Below, in pieces: positions 45,266 through 53,704 of a DNA stretch of 64,000 bases. A program made the position numbers and the translations under genes. The stretch lies in the NCBI GenBank assembly GCA_028284395.1, contig JANQRV010000188.1:1-64000 (forward strand), written 5' to 3'. Each line of letters starts with the position of its first letter. The first letter of the stretch is position 1. The notes beneath the pieces are model-generated. The model ran no database searches and had not been told where the DNA came from. It saw only the letters and a program-made list of their open reading frames with translations. The DNA is from Saprospiraceae bacterium. Lineage in GTDB: Bacteria; Bacteroidota; Bacteroidia; Chitinophagales; Saprospiraceae.

Positions 45266-46216
45266 ATGAATAAAAGAGCAATACCTCTCGTGGACCTTTC
45301 CCAATTCTTGGAGGGTGATGAACAAGCGAGATCGGAGTTTGTAGAACAAATAGGTTCGGCCTTTCAAAATATTGGTTTCGTTGGAGTGAAAAATCATGGG
45401 ATTGATCAAAATTTGATCGACAAATTCTATAGGGAAAGCAAAGATTTTTTTGCGCTTCCTGTTGAAGTAAAACGCAAATATGAAATCCAGGGTATTGCTG
45501 GCCAAAGAGGGTATACGTCCTTCGGTAAAGAGCATGCCAAGCATTCTGAAGTGGCGGATCTAAAGGAGTTTTTCCAAGTGGGGCAAGAGGGGGTCGGTGC
45601 TGACGGCAAACAACCTATACTGGACAATGTGTCCGTGGCGGAAGCCCCGGAGTTTTTGCCGACGGCCATTGAGTTATATCGAGCCTTTGAAAAAACGGGA
45701 ATTTCGCTATTGCGAGCTATTTCGATCTACCTTAATCTTGGTGAAGACTATTTTGATAATGAGGTAATCAAAGGCAATAGCATTTTGAGAACGATTTATT
45801 ATCCACCGATCACGAGACCTCCGGCAAGTGCAATTCGAGCAGAGCAGCATGAAGACATCAACTTGATCACATTACTAGTTGGTGCTTCGGCAGGAGGTTT
45901 GCAATTATTGGATAAGGAAAATGAATGGAGAACCATTACACCAGAAGAGGATGAAATTGTGATCAATGTCGGCGATATGTTACAACGGCTGACCAATAAT
46001 TATTTGAAATCAACTACACATCGGGTTGTGAATCCACCAAAAGAGGAATGGCATATGCCTCGACTTTCCATTCCCTTCTTTTTGGCGCCAAAGGTCGATA
46101 TGGACCTTACCTGCCTGGAGAGTTGTATTGAGCCTGGACATGCACCCAATTATGGACCAATTACCGCAGGGGAATATCTCAATGAAAGATTGAGAGAGAT
46201 TGGATTAAAAGAATAG
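45266..46216 (+). CDS. isopenicillin-N-synthase-like 2-oxoglutarate/Fe(II) oxygenase
   Basis: 316 residues. N-terminal DIOX_N-like region (IPLVDLSQFL ... NIGFVGVKNHGI) and a C-terminal double-stranded beta helix with the Fe ligands H-x-D (EQHEDINLITLL) and distal His (STTHRVVNPP), then RLSIPFF where Arg binds the 2-oxoglutarate C5 carboxylate. The fold and motifs match plant-type and isopenicillin N synthase-like oxygenases. Substrate cannot be predicted; no biosynthetic cluster surrounds it. Confidence 0.9.
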   Translation: MNKRAIPLVDLSQFLEGDEQARSEFVEQIGSAFQNIGFVGVKNHGIDQNLIDKFYRESKDFFALPVEVKRKYEIQGIAGQRGYTSFGKEHAKHSEVADLKEFFQVGQEGVGADGKQPILDNVSVAEAPEFLPTAIELYRAFEKTGISLLRAISIYLNLGEDYFDNEVIKGNSILRTIYYPPITRPPASAIRAEQHEDINLITLLVGASAGGLQLLDKENEWRTITPEEDEIVINVGDMLQRLTNNYLKSTTHRVVNPPKEEWHMPRLSIPFFLAPKVDMDLTCLESCIEPGHAPNYGPITAGEYLNERLREIGLKE

Positions 46217-46328
46217 AGAATAAAAGTTTAATTTCGTAGTAACGGTTTTAAACCAGATGACCTCAAGTGGGGTCTATCAAAAGGAATCGGTGATCCGAGA
46301 ATTATTCTGCAACAGAAAAAATAAGAAT

Positions 46329-46529
46329 ATGAAAAGTTTATTTCTATTTAATTTTCTAGGACCTGAGATGCTCATCGTATTTTTTGCCATCCTACTTTTA
46401 TTTGGCGGCAAGAAAATACCCGAACTCATGAAAGGAATTGGCAAAGGAATTAGAGAATTCAATGCCGCCCGTTCCACCATTGAGAGTGAGTTGAAGGAAG
46501 GTATGAAGGAAGACAAGAAGGGTGAGTAA
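46329..46529 (+). CDS. tatA: twin-arginine translocase subunit TatA/TatE
   Basis: 66 residues from ATG 46329 ([35 protein letters not shown]); a longer in-frame start at 46257 would place 24 polar residues before the membrane helix and is unlikely. The short transmembrane helix with FGGKKIPEL and the amphipathic [13 protein letters not shown] helix followed by an acidic-basic tail are the TatA signature. tatC is not in the window. Confidence 0.9.
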   Translation: MKSLFLFNFLGPEMLIVFFAILLLFGGKKIPELMKGIGKGIREFNAARSTIESELKEGMKEDKKGE

Positions 46530-46556
46530 GTGATCCCTGTTGATTTCAGGTACATG

Positions 46557-46599
46557 ACAGATAGCAACGTAATTTCATTGATATTTCGTTGCTATCTGT
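46557..46599. terminator. strong hairpin between convergent tatA and DUF937 genes
   Basis: Perfect 13-bp inverted repeat ACAGATAGCAACG (46557-46569) / CGTTGCTATCTGT (46587-46599) with a 17-base loop. No T run on either side, so efficiency as an intrinsic terminator is uncertain, but placement between two stop codons suits a bidirectional 3'-end structure. Confidence 0.55.
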
Positions 46600-46609
46600 A
46601 AATGGGACC

Positions 46610-47233
46610 TTATTTTCTAAATAGGCCACCAAGGAATTTCATTCCCAGGTTAGCGACATCATCAACGATACTTCCATCCCCATCACTATCCAGGAATCTT
46701 GCCACCATTCCCATGGAAGGATCTTTTTGTTGTTGAGTAGAAACCGTTCCCGAAAGCATGGATATTAATCCGGCTACATCCAGGCCCTGTTGCTTTTTGG
46801 CTTTCCCCAAGGTACCCATCACTATCGGAGCTAGAATATTCATTAGGTTTCCAGTATTGCCAGAATCCAGCCCACTAACTTTGCTAATCATATCAATCGC
46901 ATTGCCTGTTTTATCACCCAGAATGTGTTTGATGATGCCAGCGCCGTTCATGGCTCTAGAATTCTGCGTGCTTCTTGTGTTTGCTCCCGTCAAAAGACCC
47001 GATAGATCTTCAAGAAGACTACCATCATGATCTCTTTCCAATGCATTGTTTAAAGCAGAGGCTCCTTCGAGAGTTGAAGCATTTTTTGCCAATGCTCCCA
47101 TTAGCGTAGCCATGATTCCTGATGCAGCATTGGCTGTCTGTTCCTTAGATGCTCCACCAAGCTGGCCGGAAAGTTGATCTAGAAGACCTTCGGATAACTG
47201 CCCTTGCAGTAAATCCATTAAATTATTTGTCAT
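46610..47233 (-). CDS. DUF937 protein
   Basis: 207 residues from ATG 47233 (MTNNLMDLLQGQLSEGLLDQLSGQLG); an upstream in-frame ATG at 47311 is unlikely. Ala/Gly-rich helical repeats such as TANAASGIMATLMGALAKNAS and HDGSLLEDLSGLL are diagnostic of DUF937, a predicted soluble helical family whose role is unknown. The C-terminus has DSDGDGSIVDDVANLG, an acidic loop resembling a calcium-binding dockerin/EF-hand-like loop, which is a possibility only. Confidence 0.85.
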   Translation of the reverse strand: MTNNLMDLLQGQLSEGLLDQLSGQLGGASKEQTANAASGIMATLMGALAKNASTLEGASALNNALERDHDGSLLEDLSGLLTGANTRSTQNSRAMNGAGIIKHILGDKTGNAIDMISKVSGLDSGNTGNLMNILAPIVMGTLGKAKKQQGLDVAGLISMLSGTVSTQQQKDPSMGMVARFLDSDGDGSIVDDVANLGMKFLGGLFRK

Positions 47234-47750
47234 ATTAAGTTTTTTTAAATTGAAAGATTGAGCTTTCGAATGTACATAAAAGCTCGTTAATGGCCAAATT
47301 AACCAATACATCTATAGGACGGAGAAAAAGGTGATAAGTAACAAAATAAAAAAGCAGTAGCAGGAAGGCCCTGCGTACTGCAAATTCAAACTACTCTCTC
47401 AGTGATTTGTATAATATCTTTTGTTTATAAATTGACTAAGTAAAATGGGGATTAGTCTTTTCCAGAAAATAGCTAGTAGGGAAAGCAAGTTCGCAGGATA
47501 AAACCCTGCACTAGAATGCTCTCCTAAACGTATAACTCGTTTAGATATTAACAAATTGAAAAAAGAGGAGTAGAATTAATCTCGAATAGGCTTGACTTTA
47601 TTTAAGGACTAAAAATAGTTTCTTAAATTAATTCGATTGATTGATGTGAATTTGCAATAAGCTTGTGTAGAAAATAACGCAGTAATATTCTGTTTATTTT
47701 AGGATGGATAAAATTTTTATTTGAAGACCTGTTAAGTGCTTGTCAATCTG
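47234..47750. other. 517-bp intergenic region with three stem-loops
   Basis: No credible ORF. Three local stem-loops are visible on the + strand: GCAGTA-g-CAGG/CCTG-cg-TACTGC (47354-47381), GCAGG/CCTGC around 47490-47507, and a perfect CTAAACG/CGTTTAG (47524-47544, 7-base loop). No tRNA, no recognised riboswitch and no exact -7 element at the DUF937 side. It could hold the DUF937 leader or a small RNA. Confidence 0.35.
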
Positions 47751-49199
47751 TTAGTAATACCTTTTAATTTTCACCTTCGTACCAGGTTTTACAACGTAGT
47801 CACTCGGGAGATCATTTAGTCTGGCCAACTCGTCAATTGAAATACCCTGTAACCTTCTGGCAATGCGAGCGAGCTTTTCCTTCTTCTTCACATCGTAATA
47901 GAGGAAGCGTTCTTTGAATAATTCCTCGCAATTGATTTCTTCGGATTTGTAATTCGGGACATACGTGAAAGGCTCAATGAAATCAAGGGATGGAACTGGA
48001 TCAAAAGGTTCGATTTTAATCAATTCGCGATAAGTTCGGAGACGTTTGATTTCCTTTGGCAAATAAATGGTAAGTTCTTGCCCTCTTTTGAGGTGATTGG
48101 TTTTTAATTTGTTCCAGGCCTTCAACTGATGAGGAGAACATTTCAACATCTTAACAAGGGTGTAGATGCTCTGGTCTTCCTGAACAATATAAGTCGCCTT
48201 GAAATAATAGGAATTGGAGTTAGAAGAAGGTCTTTCGACTAAAATTGGCGATGCTTCGACCGCATGGTAGAGATTATCAGGTCGTTTAGCTTCGAGAAAA
48301 TCTTTGAAAGCCGGCATCACTCTTTTGGGCAACGTCAGATAATTCCCTTTTCTGCTGGATGGAATGAAACCCTTGCGGTAGGCTGGGTTAAGAGCTTCAA
48401 TGATATTGAGCGGTATACTTGTAAGTTGTGCAATTTGGTGAAATGTGAAGCTGTTGTAGACCGGAATGGTTTCGGTGATCTGCAAGTCCAAGTCGGGATA
48501 TTGAGGAACCAATTCGTGATCTTCGTGATTCCGCAGCACATATGAGGCTGCAATAAAGGCCGGAATATAATTCCTAGTTTCTCTCGGTAAATAGCGATGT
48601 ATCCGCCAAAAATTCTTACTTCTTGCACGTTTGATAGCACGACTTACCCTGCCCGAGCCGCTATTGTAAGCTGCCATCGCCAGTGCCCAATCATCGTACT
48701 TCCTATGCAAGAATGTTAAATATTCGAGGGCGGCATCAGTCGATTTGATGATGTCACAACGTTCATCTATATACCGATTGATTTTTAGTCCGTACTCCCG
48801 CCCAGTATCGTCCATGAATTGCCATAAACCTACAGCACTGGCTCTGGAAACAATATCCGGAACAAGAGCGGACTCTACAACGGATAGATATTTTAAACTC
48901 TCAGGTAGATTTTTTTCACGCAATTTTTTCTCAAATATTGGAAAGTACAATACTTGACGGCCGAGAACTTTTTCGGCAGTGGTTCGATTGCGGACTACAT
49001 AACCGCGAATGTATCCTTCAACCGCTTTGGTAAACTTAGGTTTCAAGACCAGGTCGTCCATCTGTAGGACTTTTTTTTCTACTTCTTCGCGGTCAAATGC
49101 GGGTATTTTATTTCCTGGTTCAGATGCTATTAAGTTTGAATTGACTGTTAAGAACAACAACCCGATCAATTTGCTTCTTTTAACAATTGAAAGTCCCAT
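47751..49199 (-). CDS. MltD-like lytic transglycosylase with LysM domains
   Basis: 482 residues from ATG 49199 (MGLSIVKRSKLIGLLFLTVNS, signal sequence); an ATG at 49280 adds 27 residues. SLT domain about 95-240: catalytic Glu in LSVVESALVPDIVSRASAVGLWQFMDDTGREYGL, then MAAYNSGSGRVSRAIK. Two LysM-like modules follow: YIVQEDQSIYTLVKMLKCSPHQLKAWNKL and YYDVKKKEKLARIARRLQGISIDELARLNDLP. It should cleave the glycan strand of peptidoglycan in the periplasm to 1,6-anhydro products. It lies 13-90 bases downstream of hisS. Confidence 0.9.
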   Translation of the reverse strand: MGLSIVKRSKLIGLLFLTVNSNLIASEPGNKIPAFDREEVEKKVLQMDDLVLKPKFTKAVEGYIRGYVVRNRTTAEKVLGRQVLYFPIFEKKLREKNLPESLKYLSVVESALVPDIVSRASAVGLWQFMDDTGREYGLKINRYIDERCDIIKSTDAALEYLTFLHRKYDDWALAMAAYNSGSGRVSRAIKRARSKNFWRIHRYLPRETRNYIPAFIAASYVLRNHEDHELVPQYPDLDLQITETIPVYNSFTFHQIAQLTSIPLNIIEALNPAYRKGFIPSSRKGNYLTLPKRVMPAFKDFLEAKRPDNLYHAVEASPILVERPSSNSNSYYFKATYIVQEDQSIYTLVKMLKCSPHQLKAWNKLKTNHLKRGQELTIYLPKEIKRLRTYRELIKIEPFDPVPSLDFIEPFTYVPNYKSEEINCEELFKERFLYYDVKKKEKLARIARRLQGISIDELARLNDLPSDYVVKPGTKVKIKRYY

Positions 49200-49292
49200 C
49201 AACAATGAGGTTAGTTTTGGAAAAATGATATTAATCGAAAAAACTAAGTGGCTTAATTGTGGCAAATATCTTCTATTCATACGGGCAATGCC

Positions 49293-50666
49293 CTAACTTG
49301 TTACTTCTGTCGCTAAAGTACTTCTTTGGATGTGGTCAATCAACGATGCTAAATCTAGTTTTTCTTGTTCTCTAGTACCTGTGTTTCTAAGAGTTATGAT
49401 GCCCTCTTTGAAATCATCTTCCTCAATTAACGCTATAAATGGCACATTGCGTGCGTTAGCGTACTTGATTTGTTTCTTGAATTTAGCTCCTTCCTGCGGG
49501 TAGATGTCGGCCTTTATATTCGCCTTTCTGACTGCATTAATGCATTTAAATGCAAACTGTAAAGTGCCTTGATCTAAAGGCATAAACAAAACCTGTATGT
49601 TGTTTTTGTCTTGAGAAGGAAATAAGTTCAACTCCTCCATCACGTCAAATATACGAGCAGCTCCAAAAGAAATGCCTACACCCGATACATTCTTCAGACC
49701 GAATACACTGGTCAGGTCATCGTATCGGCCGCCCCCACCGAGGCTGCCAATTTTTACATCGTTAGTAACGATTTCGAAGATACAGCCGGTATAGTAGTTC
49801 AAGCCACGAGCAAGGGTAATATCGAAAACAATGGGGTTGGTCACTTCCCCAGTACTGAGGAAATCAAAAAACTGGTCTAGTTCTTTAATTCCAATCATTC
49901 CAATCTCCGAATCCGCTAAGCTATCGCGTAAATTGTCGAGTGAGCCATCCTTTAGTATGTCGAGTATCTTATCAATGGCTTCATCACTAATGCTACGCAA
50001 TTGCATTTCATTGCGGACGCCATCCAGACCAACTTTGTCCAGCTTATCTATGGCGACAGTCATATCAATCAGTTGGTCAATAATTCCGGCAACTTCAGCG
50101 ATTCCTGCTAGAACCTTACGGTTGTTGATCCGGATTTGTACATTGATGTTTAACTGAGCAAACACCTGGTCGTAAATTTGAGCAAATTCCGCTTCATAGA
50201 TCAGCGAATCGGAGCCCACAACATCAGCATCACATTGATAAAATTCTTGATAACGACCTTTTTGGGGGCGATCAGCTCGCCATACAGGTTGGATTTGATA
50301 TCTCTTGAAAGGGAAGACAATTTCATTTTGGTGCATCACTACATAGCGCGCAAAAGGAACGGTCAGATCATATCTCAAACCACGTTTGGAAATAGAACTC
50401 AGTACCTTATTAGAGTTTTTACTTTTCAATGCTTCCTCATCGGCATTGGAGAGGAAATCGCCATTATTCAGGACCTTGAAGAGTAGTTTATCACCTTCAT
50501 TTCCATATTTACCGGTAAGAGTAGCCAAATTCTCCATTGTTGGTGTCTCAATTGGCTGATAGCCATACTTTTCAAAAACGGACCGGATAATGTCGAAAAT
50601 GTATTTGCGTTTGAAGACTTGGTCGGGTGAAAAATCTCTGGTCCCTTTGGGTACACTTGGTTTCAT
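49293..50666 (-). CDS. hisS: histidine-tRNA ligase
   Basis: 457 residues, class II synthetase. Motif 1 region GTRDFSPDQVFKR at the N-terminus, motif 2 RYQIQPVWRADRPQKGRYQEFYQCDADVVG, the His-specific LARGLNYYTGCIFEI, motif 3 SGVGISFGAARIFDVM, and an anticodon-binding C-terminus (VLFMPLDQGTLQFAFK ... VPFIALIEEDD). Charges tRNA-His. It is 12 bases downstream of pheS on the same strand, so likely cotranscribed. Confidence 0.97.
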   Translation of the reverse strand: MKPSVPKGTRDFSPDQVFKRKYIFDIIRSVFEKYGYQPIETPTMENLATLTGKYGNEGDKLLFKVLNNGDFLSNADEEALKSKNSNKVLSSISKRGLRYDLTVPFARYVVMHQNEIVFPFKRYQIQPVWRADRPQKGRYQEFYQCDADVVGSDSLIYEAEFAQIYDQVFAQLNINVQIRINNRKVLAGIAEVAGIIDQLIDMTVAIDKLDKVGLDGVRNEMQLRSISDEAIDKILDILKDGSLDNLRDSLADSEIGMIGIKELDQFFDFLSTGEVTNPIVFDITLARGLNYYTGCIFEIVTNDVKIGSLGGGGRYDDLTSVFGLKNVSGVGISFGAARIFDVMEELNLFPSQDKNNIQVLFMPLDQGTLQFAFKCINAVRKANIKADIYPQEGAKFKKQIKYANARNVPFIALIEEDDFKEGIITLRNTGTREQEKLDLASLIDHIQRSTLATEVTS

Positions 50667-50678
50667 TAGTTTCTTGTT

Positions 50679-51716
50679 TTACCTCGCCGAAGCAAACTGG
50701 CGTAAAAATCGGATATCATTTTCAAAAAGTAACCTTATATCATTGATTCGATATTTTAACATGGCTTGCCGCTCAATCCCCATGCCAAACGCGTAGCCAG
50801 TATAGATTTCAGAGTCGATCCCACAATTGTCCAATACATTGGGGTCGACCATGCCACAGCCCAGAATTTCGAGCCAACCGGTGCCCTTGGTAATTCGATA
50901 GTCTGTTTCATCCTTTAAACCCCAGTATACATCCATTTCGGCACTGGGCTCAGTGAAAGGGAAATAAGATGGACGAAGCCGGATTCTCGTGTCGTTGCCA
51001 TACATTTCTCGTGCGTAGTACAGAAGGGTTTGTTTCATATCTGCAAAGGAAATACCCTGGTCAATATAGAGTCCTTCAACTTGGTGGAATTGGCAATGTG
51101 AACGAGCCGAAATTGTCTCATTTCGGTATACCCGGCCCGGTGCGATAATCCGGATTGGTGGTTTTTGGTTGGTCATTACACGCGCCTGGACAGAGGAAGT
51201 GTGGGTACGCAATAGCCTTTCTGTACTATCCTTCAAGTAGAATGTATCCTGCATATCTCGCGCCGGATGATCCGGCGGTGTATTCATAGCAGTGAAATTA
51301 TGCCAATCGTCCTCAATTTCTCGCTCTTCGGCGACAACAAACCCAATCCTTTCAAAAATCTTTACAATGTTGTTCATGACAATCGAAATTGGATGTCGGC
51401 TTCCAATTTCAATGGGCTCAGCTGGTGCTGAAAGATCCAGATCTCCCATTCCTTTCTCCTCATTATTGCTGTTAATGATCAATTTGAGGGATTGGTATTT
51501 TTCTTCGGCAGCAACTTTAGCTCGGTTGACGAGCTGACCGTACGCTCGCTTCTTTTCGTTGGGTACTTCCTTGATTGCTCCGAAAAACGGCTTGATGATG
51601 TTTTTAGAGCCCAGATACTTGATTCTAAATTGTTCTAATTCTTCTTCATTACCTGGTTCAGCAGCTTCTACTTCACCGATTAATACCTTTACTTTTTCGA
51701 ATGTTTCTGTAGCCAT
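50679..51716 (-). CDS. pheS: phenylalanine-tRNA ligase subunit alpha
   Basis: 345 residues. N-terminal coiled-coil (ELEQFRIKYLGSKNIIKPFFGAIKEVPNEKKRAYGQLVNR), motif 2 RTHTSSVQARVMTN with GRVYRNETISARSHCQFHQVEGLYID, and motif 3 RPSYFPFTEPSAEMDVYW with GMGIERQAMLKYRINDIRLL. Works with PheT, whose gene is not in the window, to charge tRNA-Phe. Confidence 0.97.
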   Translation of the reverse strand: MATETFEKVKVLIGEVEAAEPGNEEELEQFRIKYLGSKNIIKPFFGAIKEVPNEKKRAYGQLVNRAKVAAEEKYQSLKLIINSNNEEKGMGDLDLSAPAEPIEIGSRHPISIVMNNIVKIFERIGFVVAEEREIEDDWHNFTAMNTPPDHPARDMQDTFYLKDSTERLLRTHTSSVQARVMTNQKPPIRIIAPGRVYRNETISARSHCQFHQVEGLYIDQGISFADMKQTLLYYAREMYGNDTRIRLRPSYFPFTEPSAEMDVYWGLKDETDYRITKGTGWLEILGCGMVDPNVLDNCGIDSEIYTGYAFGMGIERQAMLKYRINDIRLLFENDIRFLRQFASAR

Positions 51717-51738
51717 GAATCTGTAGATGATAAGGGGC

Positions 51739-51746
51739 CAAAGTTA
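51739..51746 (-). promoter_or_regulatory. -7 element of the pheS-hisS promoter
   Basis: On the minus strand TAACTTTG, an exact TAnnTTTG match 22 bases before the pheS ATG. No T-box-like or attenuator structure is evident in the short leader. Confidence 0.5.
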
Positions 51747-51839
51747 AATAAATTGTCTTATTTAATGGGTAAAAACCAGGAAATGAGCCGAAAAGTTTCA
51801 TTTTATTTTCGGAATCTACACTGTATTAAGGGTCTGTGT

Positions 51840-52541
51840 TCAGAGATATTGCTTGCTTGTCCACTCTGGAATTGTTTCGATAGGTTTGAGATATTTATTT
51901 CGGTAGTAAAATCCAGCAAAAACACCAAAGATAAATCCACCGATATGGGCCCACCAAGCCACGCCAGCGCTTTCGGCGGTTTCAACACTCAGCGATGCTG
52001 TTCCAGATAGAAATTGCTGTACAATCCAGAATCCCAGGAACAAGAACGCTGGAATGCGAAAATTCAAAAAGATAAGTGGAAAGAAAATGAGTTTTACACG
52101 GGATTTTGGGAACATGATCAGGTAGGTGCCCATGACTGCTGAGATTGCTCCACTGGCCCCAACTGTAGGTATCGAGCTGCCAAAATTGAAAAATATGTGT
52201 GCTGCGTGAGCCGCCAAACCACCCAGCAGATAAAAAAAGAGAAACTTTTGACTGCCGATCGTTGCTTCAATGTTATCGGCGAATACCCAAAGAAAAAGCA
52301 TGTTTCCCATCAGATGCATCCACCCGCCATGTAAAAACATACTGGTAAACAAAGTGAAAAAATCCTGACCACTAGTAATTTCAATTGGAATACAACCATA
52401 GGTCATGATAAACCCTTCCACTTCCGTCGGAGGAAGAGAAACCTGAAAGATGAAAACGAGCACGTTAAGTACAATAAATGAGTAACTGAATAAAGGAAAA
52501 TAGCCTCCTTTAACCTGGTCATCACCAACTGGAAATATCAT
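51840..52541 (-). CDS. rhomboid-family intramembrane serine protease
   Basis: 233 residues, about six transmembrane segments. The loop WMHLMGNMLFLWVFADNIE gives the HxxxN motif of TM2, GASGAISAVMGTYL provides the catalytic Ser in TM4, and AWWAHIGGFIFGVFAGF provides the catalytic His in TM6. The first 25 residues (MIFPVGDDQVKGGYFPLFSY) are the usual cytoplasmic start. Substrates are unknown. Confidence 0.93.
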   Translation of the reverse strand: MIFPVGDDQVKGGYFPLFSYSFIVLNVLVFIFQVSLPPTEVEGFIMTYGCIPIEITSGQDFFTLFTSMFLHGGWMHLMGNMLFLWVFADNIEATIGSQKFLFFYLLGGLAAHAAHIFFNFGSSIPTVGASGAISAVMGTYLIMFPKSRVKLIFFPLIFLNFRIPAFLFLGFWIVQQFLSGTASLSVETAESAGVAWWAHIGGFIFGVFAGFYYRNKYLKPIETIPEWTSKQYL

Positions 52542-52832
52542 TCTTTTGCTGCTTTAGAGTATTGAATACTACGATCTTTAGCTGTTCCTAAACTAAAAAC
52601 TTTTATCTTTTCAGCAAAGAACTTAACAAAGATGTTGCCTCCGAAGATAATGTAACAAAACCATCGGAGCTGCATCTTGAAACTGAACAGATGAAATGAG
52701 CATGAACTTTTTTCATCAAAAGTTCACCAAATAGAATGATTAAAAAAGTTACAGGCGAAAGCGAAGCGGTTGCACTTGTTTGAAGTTTTTGCAATTAACT
52801 CGTTTTCAAATTATTGTGAAAATTTAAAACAA

Positions 52833-53681
52833 ATGACAAACTACAAAGACAAGATTGCGGTGGTCACTGGAGCTGGGTCCGGAATTGGCAAGGAATTGGC
52901 ATTGGCACTAGCCCAAAAGGGGTGCCGACTTTCTATTTCAGATATTAATTCCGAGACGCTTTCTGAAACCGTCAAAGCCATCGAGGAGATCGGAGTAGAA
53001 GTGATCGCTAAAACTTTTGACGTGTCTCAACGAAAGGAAGCGTTTGCATTCGCGGCAGAAACAATTAATCGATACGGAGGGGCAGACATCGTGATCAACA
53101 ATGCGGGAAAGGCTTTAGATAGTATCCACGTGAGTAAAATGGATATCGAAGATTTTGAATATATCATGGGAATCAATTTTTGGGGCGTCGTTTATGGTAC
53201 CAAAGCATTCTTGCCGTATTTGAAAAGAAGCAAGGAGGGAGCATTAGTGAATATTTCAAGTGTTTTTGGGATCTATGGCATCGCAGGGCAGTCGGCATAT
53301 TGTACTTCTAAATTTGCCGTTAGAGGATTTACCGAAACACTGCGCATGGAGTTGTATGTTGAAGCTCCGCAACTGACCACCATCTGTGTTCACCCGGGAG
53401 GGATCAAAACCAATATAGCTCGGAATTCCAAAGAAGCGATTAATGATGATCGCTCAAAGGACGACAATGAGCTGCGGATGAAAGAATTTGAAGACAAATT
53501 TTTAGTGATGCCTCCCTCCAGAGCGGCAGAGATCATTATTGATGGGATTACTCGAAAAAAGGAGCGCGTATTGATCGGCCGCGACGCGAGACGAAGCGAC
53601 CTACTAGCTAGAATTTGGCCTAGCAAATATTCTCGGATGATTTTGAGGAGTTTGGAAAAAGCAGGGATCCTGAATGAGTGA
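52833..53681 (+). CDS. short-chain dehydrogenase/reductase
   Basis: 282 residues from ATG 52833 (MTNYKDKIAVVTGAGSGIGKE); an upstream ATG at 52770 adds 21 residues ahead of the Rossmann strand and is unlikely. TGAGSGIG NAD(P) motif, NNAG, catalytic Ser in NISSVFGIYG and YCTSK catalytic Tyr/Lys. The Asp at the end of beta-2 (ISDINSE) suggests NAD preference. The C-terminal extension (ITRKKERVLIGRDARRSDLLARIWPSKY) resembles the acyl-lipid-linked SDR group. Substrate unknown. Confidence 0.9.
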   Translation: MTNYKDKIAVVTGAGSGIGKELALALAQKGCRLSISDINSETLSETVKAIEEIGVEVIAKTFDVSQRKEAFAFAAETINRYGGADIVINNAGKALDSIHVSKMDIEDFEYIMGINFWGVVYGTKAFLPYLKRSKEGALVNISSVFGIYGIAGQSAYCTSKFAVRGFTETLRMELYVEAPQLTTICVHPGGIKTNIARNSKEAINDDRSKDDNELRMKEFEDKFLVMPPSRAAEIIIDGITRKKERVLIGRDARRSDLLARIWPSKYSRMILRSLEKAGILNE

Positions 53682-53704
53682 CCGAGTTTCTTTTTTACAA
53701 AACG

